DNA from: Castanea sativa | Lineage: Eukaryota > Streptophyta > Magnoliopsida > Fagales > Fagaceae | Reading direction: 5' to 3' | Length of the DNA: 64,000 nucleotides | Assembly (NCBI RefSeq): GCF_040712315.1 | Contig: NC_134024.1 | Location: 5,603,158-5,667,157 of the forward strand | Part shown: in pieces, positions 56,981-64,000 of the stretch | How positions within the stretch are numbered: the first letter of the stretch is position 1 | Layout of the letters: every line of letters starts with the position of its first letter | The notes under the pieces: generated by a model | Database searches by the model: none | What the model was told of the DNA's origin: nothing | What the model saw: the letters and a program-made list of their open reading frames with translations, nothing else | Translations under genes and position numbers: made by a program

Positions 56981-58066
56981 AACCCCAACAACAAAAACCT
57001 GATAAGGGCAAGGGACGTGCCTCCTCAGTGGAAAGCGGGGAGAACAGGGACCTCGCCGAGGTGCACCGTGCACCGGCTAACTGGTCTCCCGAGCTTAAGC
57101 TGGACAGGGCACCAATCTCTTGCCAGTCCAACATTAGGGCATTCCAACAAGGCCATGCTCTCCACCAGGCCGATGCCTTGGAATGTCCCCTTCTTCTGCC
57201 CAAGGACATGGAAGCCCTGGACAAGATGAACCAGTCTTATCTGTTCCTTTCACTAAAAAGGGACTTGGCCTTGGTAAGTATTTGAGTCTTATCATCGCCT
57301 TATTTTTCATTACACCTAATTGTAAGAAATATTCCTATGTAATGGAGACTTGTGTTACTAATAGTGCATTCATTTTGATATTTCACCACCAGCCATCCAG
57401 GAGGTCTTTGCTGCCGAGAAGTGGGTGAAGGATTCTCGGAAGAAGGCTGGACTTGAACTGGAGCTTAGGCAGGAGGTTGAAAAGTCCTTAAGCTACGCTC
57501 TTACGCAAAATGAGAAGCTAACCACACAGCTGGCGGAGCTAAAAAGGAAAAGGGACGGTGCTGAGGCCAGCTTGAAAACAATGAGGACCCAGGTGGAGGG
57601 GCAACGCAAGCTTCTTCGTCAAAAGGATGAAGAGTTATCCAAGACTCAATAGGAACACTCCGACTTGAAGAAGGAGCTTGCCAAGATGAAGGACGAGACT
57701 CGTACCTTCAAGAACCCCCTGGAGGCCGTGAAGAAGGCTGCTTACAAGGAAGGGGTAGCGGCGACAGAAAACCAGCTAACAGAGGAGTTCGCCGCGCTGT
57801 GCCGAGAATATTGCCAACAAGTTTGGGAGGAAGCCTTAAATGTAGCAGGGATTCCTTCAACTTTCAAGCTGAGGAAGCCCGAGAACATTTGGCTTACCCT
57901 AGACATCCAGGAGATAGAAGAACTTCCTCCTGTCGCCCCTGCCCCTGAGACAGCGCCTTCCATGCCCCCTCCTGTGATCCCAGAGCCCATTCCTGCTCCT
58001 ATAGAACCTACAAGTTCCAATAAAGAGAAGGAACAGGGTGAAGGTTTCGAGAAGGCTGCAAGCTAA
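55503..58066 (+). pseudogene. Antisense accessory gene of Tat-2 (spliced, decayed)
   Basis: A consensus donor (GTAAGT at 55503) in a likely 5' UTR precedes a frame from ATG 55626. It reads FRVKYDIPNDIGLRYCPVEA, then LTWHDVAFMYECHKLKN, RSNIVRLISCLPKSNKGMKD and ASGNWHDGPHCP. The next exon (about 56214-56605) gives LNRVLRSEVFVSEDLQVRAA, with a stop at about 56358. A following exon has PKKKRKG (56851-56871), a glutamine-rich (CAA)n tract with stops at both borders, and LLLPKDMEALDKMNQSYLFL. Intron 57274-57400 leads to a coiled coil (EVFAAEKWVKDS, LRQEVEKSLSYALTQNEKL) with a TAG at 57650-57652. A proline-rich tail ends at 58066. It is homologous in layout to 19758-22003; function unknown. Confidence 0.7.
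56911..56980. repeat. (CAA)n microsatellite in the antisense gene
   Basis: Two runs of CAA separated by CAAAAACAA. In the frame that joins PKKKRK to the next conserved stretch it codes glutamine. In-frame TAG (56908-56910) and TAA (56980-56982) bound it, each one C-to-T change from a Gln codon. Confidence 0.9.
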
Positions 58067-58639
58067 AGTGCCGAGCCTAATGTCCCCTCACCTGTGATAC
58101 TAGACAAGGGAAAACAAGCGTAGTCCTCATTTGAAGTAGAGCTGAAATGCACAGAGGCTGCCAGCACTTCGGAACAGAACCTTCCTTCAAAAGCTTAGGG
58201 CCGAGCCTAGGACTTCTCCCTCTTCTTGTTATGTAACAAAGATTTTATTCTTCTTTTCTTTTTCTTTTTTTTTTTGAAATGTACATTAAAAGTAATTAAT
58301 GAAAAACTGTCTGGTTTAATTTTGATTTGACTTGCACTTTTTAGTATAAGAGTACCCATCAGCACAAAAATAAATGAGTGGAACAGCTAACTCCACTTTC
58401 AATATTTGAACTATCATAACTTTAAACAGCAGTACACATGCTTAGCTTATACTCTACAAATTATGCCTCAAGAGTATAACATATGTGACACAATGATGCA
58501 CAATCAACAACCTAACTTAGAATTCAATTTGGGGCATAAAGTAATCAAAATGTTTCATCAACATCTCAACACTAATATGACATGGATTTTTGCTAATGTT
58601 TCAAAAGTAAAGGATTGAAGGACCTGACATAAACACACT
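58067..58639. other. Spacer between Tat-2 antisense gene and array
   Basis: It continues with possible old antisense 3' coding pieces to about 58200 (STSEQNLPSKA), then TTCTTTTTCTTTTTTTTTTG and AT-rich DNA. No further gene. Confidence 0.45.
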
Positions 58640-59395
58640 TCCTCTTAACAACAAGTATGATATTAATTTGTACAAGGCATGTGGTCCAAGGACCATACAT
58701 GTCCAAGTTTTATGTAATACTTAGAAATTGCAACTTGAGATATTAATTTACCCAAAGTAGAAGGCTTGTGGACCTGACATAACTAAGATTCTGTTTAACA
58801 AATAATAAGATATTAATTTCCACAAGGTACGTGGTCTGAGGACTATCCATGACCAAGTTTCTATTTGATACTTGGTAATAGTAACTTGAGATGTTAATTT
58901 TCCCAAAGTAAAAGGTCTGTGAACCTGACATAACTAAGGTTCTCTTTAACAAATGAAAAGATATCAATTTCCACAAGATATGTGGTCCAAGGACCATCCA
59001 TAACCAAGTTTCTGTTTGATACTTGGTAATAGTAACTTGAGATGCTAATTTCCCCAAAGTAGAAGGTTTGTGGACCCAACATAACTAAGGTTCTGTTTAA
59101 CAAATGATAAGATATCAATTTCCACAAGGTATGTGGTCCGAAGACCATGCATGACCAAGTTTCTGTTTAACACTTGATAAGATATCAATTTTCACAAGGT
59201 ATGTGATCCGAGGACCATGCATGACCAAGTTTCTGTTTGATACTTGATAAGATATCAATTTCCACAAGGTATGTGATCCGGGGACCATGCATGACTAAGT
59301 TTCTGTTTGACACTTGATAAGATATCAATTTTCACAAGGTATGTGGTCCGAGGATCATGCATGACCAAGTTTCTGTTTAATACTTGGTAATAGTA
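58640..59395. repeat. Tandem array of Tat-2 with two periods
   Basis: Three ~150-bp units (to about 59070), each with GATATYAATTT.CACAAGGTA, a dyad such as TGGTCCGAGGACCA, GACCAAGTTTCTGTTTGATACT and an extra GGTAATAGTAACTTGAGATG block. Four ~66-bp units that lack the extra block follow. The dyad is kept in nearly all units. It lies between the convergent ends of the antisense gene and pol, like 22236-22815. Confidence 0.9.
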
Positions 59396-59454
59396 AGGGA
59401 TAAACCCAAATACATATTGATAATTTGAACCACGAACGATAAAAGTGCTTTTTA

Positions 59455-60387
59455 TTAATAATAATACCTTCGTAGGTTGTTTACATTCCAGGGGCGTTGT
59501 ACAATTTTTTCATCTAGATCAACTAGTTGATATGATCTTATGCCTACTACAGAGACGATCCGATAGGGTCTTTCCCAATTTGGTCCCAACTTTCCCCATG
59601 CGGGGTTTTTGGCAGTACCCACAACTCTTCTTAACACCAGATCTCCAGTAGCTAGTGGCCTTAGCTTCACATGGGTATCATACCCTCATTTAAGCTTCTG
59701 CTGATAATAAGTTATTTGGACCATAGCGGCCTCTCGCCGCTCATCAACCAGATCCAGACTTTTCTCCAAGAGACCATTGTTATTTTCGGGGTTAAAAGAA
59801 CTCGTCCTTAGTGTGGGGAAACCAGATTCCAAAGGTATCACCGCCTCGGCCCCATAGGTCATAGAGTATGGTGTTTCTCTAGTGGATCTGCGTGGCGTAG
59901 TTCGATACATCCATAAAACATGTGGTAGCTCCTCTGCCCATCTACCCTTCGCGTCATCCAGCATCTTCTTGAGTCCACTAACTATGACTTTGTTGACGGC
60001 CTCGACCTGCCCATTTCCCTGAGGATAAGCTGGGGTGGAGTATCTGTTTGTGATGTTCATGTCACTACAATACTTCCTAAAAGATCTACTATCAAATTGA
60101 ATGCCATTATCTGAAATAAGTGTGTGGGGTACCCCAAATCTAGTAATAATATTCTTCCAGATAAACTTCTTGGAGTCGATATCCCTAATATTTGCTAAGA
60201 GCTCAGCTTCGACCCACTTGGTGAAGTAGTTGGTTCCCACAAGTAGCCACCTTTTTTTTCCCACAGCCCTCGGAAAAGGCTCTACTATATCCAATCCCCA
60301 TTGAGCGAAAAGCCAAGGACTGGACAAAGGATTAAGGACTCCCCCCCGGCTGATGAATGTTGGGAGCGAACCTTTGGCATTAGTCAC
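59455..60387 (-). pseudogene. Tat-2 integrase
   Basis: The frame 60387-59686 holds WGLDIVEPFPRA, GTNYFTKWVEAE, LISDNGIQFDS, YPQGNGQVEAVNK and LWMYRTTPRRSTRETPYSM. The C-terminal part (59670-59455) holds GDLVLRRVVGTAKNPAWGKL, then GPNWERPYRIV. The DDE residues are present. A stop at 59683-59685 separates the two parts; the N-terminal zinc region is in the preceding frame (HEGICGSHTRGRSLVH, WWPNMQREAQDYARKCD). Near-intact. Confidence 0.88.
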
Positions 60388-61278
60388 ATTTTCGCGCGTA
60401 GTCTTGAGCTTCCCTCTGCATATTGGGCCACCAATATCCCTGAGTTAGAGCCCTATGGACTAAGGACCTTCCCCTAGTATGGCTTCCGCAAATTCCCTCA
60501 TGCAATTCTTCCAAAAGTGCCTCCATTGACTCAGGGTGTACACATAACAAGTATGGTTCAGAGAATGAGCACTTATACAATTTCTGATCCTTGGATAGCC
60601 AGAAACGAGGCGCCTTTCGACGAATCTTATCTGCTTCAGACTTGTCCTCGGAAAGAATGTCGCTTTTTAGAAAAGATACCACAGGGTCAATCCAACTAGG
60701 TTCGGGCCTTATCAGATGGATATGGACGGCACTTGCAGTGGTTAGAGTTGGTTTTAGCAAGTCTTCAACGAGGATAATCCTAGGCAAAAACTGAGTTGAG
60801 GATGTCGCCAAAGTGGCCAACGAGTCCGCATGTGTGTTTCCACTTCTAGAAACATGAGAAAGGATAAATGAATCAAATTCGGATTGTAAACATTTAACCT
60901 GGGTCAGGTACTCTTGCATTCTTGGATCCCTAGCCTCCATGGTCCCCGTCACTTGGCCAACCACTAATTGAGAATCCGAGAACATATGAACTTCCTTTCC
61001 CCTCATTCTACGTACCATGTTCATACCGACCAAGACCGCTTCGTACTCGGTCTCGTTATTGGTTGCTGAGAACGCTAATCTCAATATTTTTTGAAGAAAA
61101 TTCCCTCAGGGGATACCAAAACAAGTCCGACACCAGACCCCCTCTGGTTGGCTGCCCCATCAATAGACACTTTCCAAATCGGAGGTCCTTTGTCCATGAT
61201 CATGCCAACTGATTTTTCATCCATGCGTGATTCCTTCGCAGTTTCTTCCAACAATGGTTCAGCGAACTCTGCCACCAA
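60380..61278 (-). pseudogene. Tat-2 second RNase H plus integrase zinc region
   Basis: IWKVSIDGAANQRGSGVGLV begins the domain, broken at about 61082, then ATNNETEYEAVLVGMNMVRR, HMFSDSQLVVGQVTG and HVSRSGNTHADSLATLATSS. The Asp-Glu-Asp residues are in place. The frame continues into the integrase zinc region at 60540-60380. This is the extra RNase H of the Tat lineage. Confidence 0.85.
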
Positions 61279-61290
61279 ATCCGTGAGAAC

Positions 61291-61660
61291 CTAGTCCTTC
61301 ACCAAGGTGCGTGGCTTGTATTTAATATCAAAAGCTCCCAAAATAGTTTCCCACTTAGCTACCCTTCCCAAGTAGTCAGCACTGCGTAACACTGACTTGA
61401 GAGGCAGTTGGGTCAAAACCACAACAGTGTGGGACTGGAAATAGTGAGGAAGCTTCCGCGTGGCATGGACTACGACTAGAAGTGCCTTCTCTAAAGGCAT
61501 GTAACACACCTCAGCTTCATTCAAGGATTTGCTGAAGTAATAGACCGGTCTTTGCACCCCGCCGTCGTCCCTTATGAGGACCAGGCTGACTGCATGGACA
61601 ACCACAGCTAGGTACGCAAACAGAATTTCATCAACCTCCGGCTGAGACATAATGGGTGGC
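61291..61660 (-). pseudogene. Tat-2 RNase H
   Basis: LFAYLAVVVHAVSLVLIRDD, RPVYYFSKSLNEAEVCYMPL, EKALLVVVHATRKLPHYFQS and WETILGAFDIKYKPRT are typical of gypsy RNase H directly after reverse transcriptase. Stops at both ends separate it from its neighbours. Confidence 0.85.
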
Positions 61661-61740
61661 CTGGAAAGATATTTCTTAAGTCACTGGAAAGCTAAAGCAC
61701 ACTTCTCGGACCATTGGAATCCTTTCCATTTATTTAACAA

Positions 61741-62610
61741 TTAGAAAAAAGGCATGCACCTGTCAGCTGACCGAGAGATAAATTTGCTGAGAGTAGCGAT
61801 CGTCCCGGATTCACCTCTATAAATTTGCTGAAAGATCTGGATGGCTCTAACCTGTGCCGGATTCACCTTTATTTCTCTTTGAGTCACCATGTAACCTAGG
61901 AACTTTCCGGAACCTACCCCAAAAGAACACTTTGAGGTGTTAAGGCATAACTTGTACTTTCTAAGTATTTGAAAGGTGTCATCTAGATCTTTCATGTGCA
62001 TAGGTATTGTCTTACTCTTCACTACCATATCATCCACATATACCTCAATGGTCTTTCCAAGTTGCAACTCAAACATTTTGGTCATCATCCTTTGGTAAGT
62101 AGCCCCGGTATTCTTCAATCCGAATGGCATCACTTTATAGTGATAGTTCCTTGTTGGAGTAATGAAAGCAGTCTTCTCCTGATCATCTGCCGCCAATGGA
62201 ATTTGGTGATAACTCTAGAAGGCATCTAAAAAGCTCATCCGAGGATGCCCGACCGTGGTATCCACAAGCTGATCGATGCGTGGCATCAGAAACGAGTCCC
62301 TTGGGCAGGCTTTGTTTAGGTCTGTAAAGTCCACACATATTCTCCACTTTCTGTTCTTTTTTTTCACCACAATTGTATGCCCCAACCACTCCGGGTAGAA
62401 AACTTCTTTAATAGCCCTAGCCCTTTTGAGTTTGAGCACTTCTTCTTTAACAGCCTCGGAATGCTCTCTAGAGGAACGCCGAGGTGGCTGCCTCCTAGGA
62501 ACAACGGCAGAGTTGACGTTCAAATGATGGCAAATGAAGCTTGGATCAACCCCCGGAGCCTCATAGGGATCCCAAGCAAAGACATCGATATTGTCTTTCA
62601 AAAACTTGAC
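61741..62610 (-). pseudogene. Tat-2 reverse transcriptase
   Basis: The first frame (62601-62215) has DNIDVFAWDPYEAPGVDPSF, IKEVFYPEWLGHTIVVKKKN and WRICVDFTDLNKACPRDSF. The second (62196-61741) has TAFITPTRNYHYKVMPFGLK, the catalytic YVDDMVVKS (YVDD at 62029-62040) and NTSKCSFGVGSGKFLGYMV. A stop near 62214 splits them. Confidence 0.88.
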
Positions 62611-62882
62611 TAATTCCGTTTTCTCCTAGCGTGGTAACCATACCCCCACTTGAAAGAACTTCTCGGGGTCATCGGCTATGAGAAACCTCTCCAGATCTTC
62701 ACACATAGCCTCCTCCGCTGTCACTCCATCGGGTGCAGCTAGAGTTGTTAATTGCTATCAGTCCTTCACAACAAAGGCCGAGGACTCTGATTTGGCTTGA
62801 TGCAGTACTGCAGCCGATATGCATTGCCTTACCACTGCTTGGCTGCCAAGAATTTCTTCGATGAATTCCCCTGAGGGGAATT

Positions 62883-63250
62883 TTACTTTAACATGCAAAG
62901 TTGAGGAGACAGCACCCAAAGTGTGCAATCACTGGCAAGGATGGCCGTGTATGGGGAATATGCGTCAACCACAATGAAATCCACGTTAAACGTTTTCGAG
63001 CCCGACTGTATAGGCAATCGAACCTGTCCCTTTGGTATGATAGCCTTCCCTTCGAAGCTTATCAGTGGGGAGTCATAAGGAGTGAGATCCTCTAGTTTTA
63101 ACCTTAGCCCCTTGAATAAGTTGGGATACATAATATCTGCGCCACTGCCTTGATCGATCATCACCATTTTAAAGTCGTAATTCCCTATCCTCAAAGTGAC
63201 CACTAGGGCGTCATCATGGGGTTGGATGGTCCCAACCTTATCCTCCTCCG
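62883..63250 (-). pseudogene. Tat-2 aspartic protease region
   Basis: Part of a 198-codon frame (63479-62883): HDDALVVTLRIGNYDFKMVM, then IDQGSGADIMYPNLF with the active-site D-Q-G in place of the common D-x-G-S/T, then PYDSPLISFEGKAIIP and VDAYSPYTAILA. The frame ends 13 residues after ILA. Confidence 0.8.
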
Positions 63251-63986
63251 AGAATCCCAAGATAGGCACATTCCTTTTAATCCTCTTCAGCTTCGAGCCT
63301 GACTCCTCGGCCTGGGAGTGTGAAACTGCCATCACCTTGGTAGGACAGGAACCGGTACTGCCAGGTGCAGCGAAGATAACGTTAATCGTTCCCAATGGCA
63401 GCCGAGATGAGTTGTTCTTCTGATTATTTGAGCCGAATTGACTGTCTTGCCCGTTAAGTTGGTACAGGTGCTGCTTCAATTTCTCCTTGCTAACAAGCTG
63501 TTCTAGATGGTTCTAGAGGGTTCGATAATTCTTAGTAGTATGACCCATATCCTGATGGTATTGGCAAAAAAAAATTTGATTCCACTTCGTAGGGTCCCCC
63601 GCCATCTTATTGGGCCATCTGAAGTAGGGTTCCTTACGGACTTTTTCTAGTAATTGGTGCACTGGTTCTCGGAATACAGTATTAACTGCTTGAGGAGTGG
63701 CTAAGCCAGACTGCCCAGAGTAATCTCTCATCGGCTTATTATGGTGATACCTGTTCGACTTGAAATCCCTTCTCTCCTGTGGGATAACCATCGCCTTACC
63801 CTTACCCTTACCCTGCTGTTGATCTTCTTCAACCCTTTTGTACTCGTCAATACGGTCCATGAGGCGACGTACACTCCGTACGGGCTTTTTGGTCAAGGAT
63901 TTCCTTAAGTCATGATCAGTGGGAAGGCCCACTTTAAAAGTATTAATCGCCACCTCGTCAGAATCTCCATATATCTCGTTGAACAT
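63251..63986 (-). pseudogene. Tat-2 gag C-terminal half
   Basis: 63986-63513 reads EVAINTFKVGLPTDHDLRKS, then LMDRIDEYKRVEEDQQQGKG and a knuckle CQYHQDMGHTTKNY, where the last Cys is Tyr and the second is His. A stop at 63513 is followed by the frame that joins protease. The capsid part continues beyond the right edge; 63987-64000 is its continuation. Confidence 0.8.
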
Positions 63987-64000
63987 CTCCCAATACCTGT

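Larger units (their letters stand above)
54322..64000 (-). mobile_element. Ty3/gypsy Tat-type element with antisense gene (Tat-2), right end off window
   Basis: The 3' LTR is at 54322-55085. Moving right come the PPT, an antisense gene (55503-58066), a tandem hairpin array (58640-59395), then minus-strand integrase, second RNase H, RNase H, reverse transcriptase, protease and gag to the edge. The plan is the same as Tat-1 but the sequences are well diverged. Frames are longer and cleaner than in Tat-1, so it is probably younger, although stops exist in the antisense gene, between RNase H domains and in gag. Confidence 0.9.

Noticed and set aside
56678..57229. Poly-asparagine protein frame
   Set aside because: Out-of-frame reading of the (CAA)n tract; the frame linking PKKKRK to later conserved residues reads glutamine.
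58743..59148. Repetitive minus-strand frames (LVMDGPWTTYLVEI-like)
   Set aside because: Same reason: produced by the Tat-2 tandem array, outside pol and antisense gene.

Overview
The window is plant nuclear DNA, most likely from a woody eudicot. AT-rich spacers, intron-rich genes with GT..AG borders, NAC transcription factors and nested Ty3/gypsy and Ty1/copia elements all point that way. A Fagaceae-like tree is my guess from the overall look of the repeats, and I cannot confirm it. No rRNA, tRNA, CRISPR or bacterial-type feature was seen.

Host genes: three tandem copies of one NAC transcription-factor gene lie on the + strand. Copy 1 (exons 3-5 at 931-1962) is broken. Copy 2 (12313-16617) and copy 3 (39577-43580) are complete seven-exon models of 595 and 624 residues. 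Each sits in a duplicated block with shared upstream and downstream sequence (about 756-3720, 9410-18185 and 37650-45235). The blocks act as natural empty sites for each other, so several later insertions can be dated and bounded. In all three copies an inverted-repeat element of about 0.7-0.8 kb lies in the last exon and supplies, or splits, the C-terminus.

Spacer 1 (3.7-9.4 kb): AT-rich DNA with a tandem array, (TAA)n tracts, a copia gag scrap and a non-autonomous Helitron whose empty site is also in the window. Two Tourist-like MITEs lie upstream of copy 2, and one TIR element lies in its first intron.

Spacer 2 (18672-37031): one minus-strand Ty3/gypsy element of the Tat type (two RNase H domains, long 3' region), with TSD GTCAC. 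Its gag is split by a plus-strand copia element (27435-35531, TSD GTAAC). The Tat element also carries an intron-containing gene on the opposite strand (19758-22003). Between the convergent ends of pol and this antisense gene lies a tandem array in which each ~47-bp monomer contains two inverted repeats.

Right side: a minus-strand copia element (45450-54133, TSD AATTG) sits just downstream of NAC copy 3. One of its LTRs is interrupted by a 2.4-kb LTR-like insertion (TSD GTGTT). From 54322 to the right edge is a second Tat-type element, again minus strand. It repeats the same plan: antisense spliced gene (55503-58066), hairpin-bearing tandem array (58640-59395), then pol and gag to the right.

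Best candidates for something under-described: (1) the antisense gene of the two Tat elements, which keeps a 5'-UTR intron, an internal intron at the same protein position, a lysine-rich NLS-like patch and a coiled coil, and is separated from pol by a dyad-symmetric repeat array; (2) three copies of a hairpin cassette with covarying stems in the leader of the nested copia element; (3) NAC proteins with serially repeated phase-0 exons, a basic insert inside the DNA-binding domain, and a transposon-derived C-terminus.
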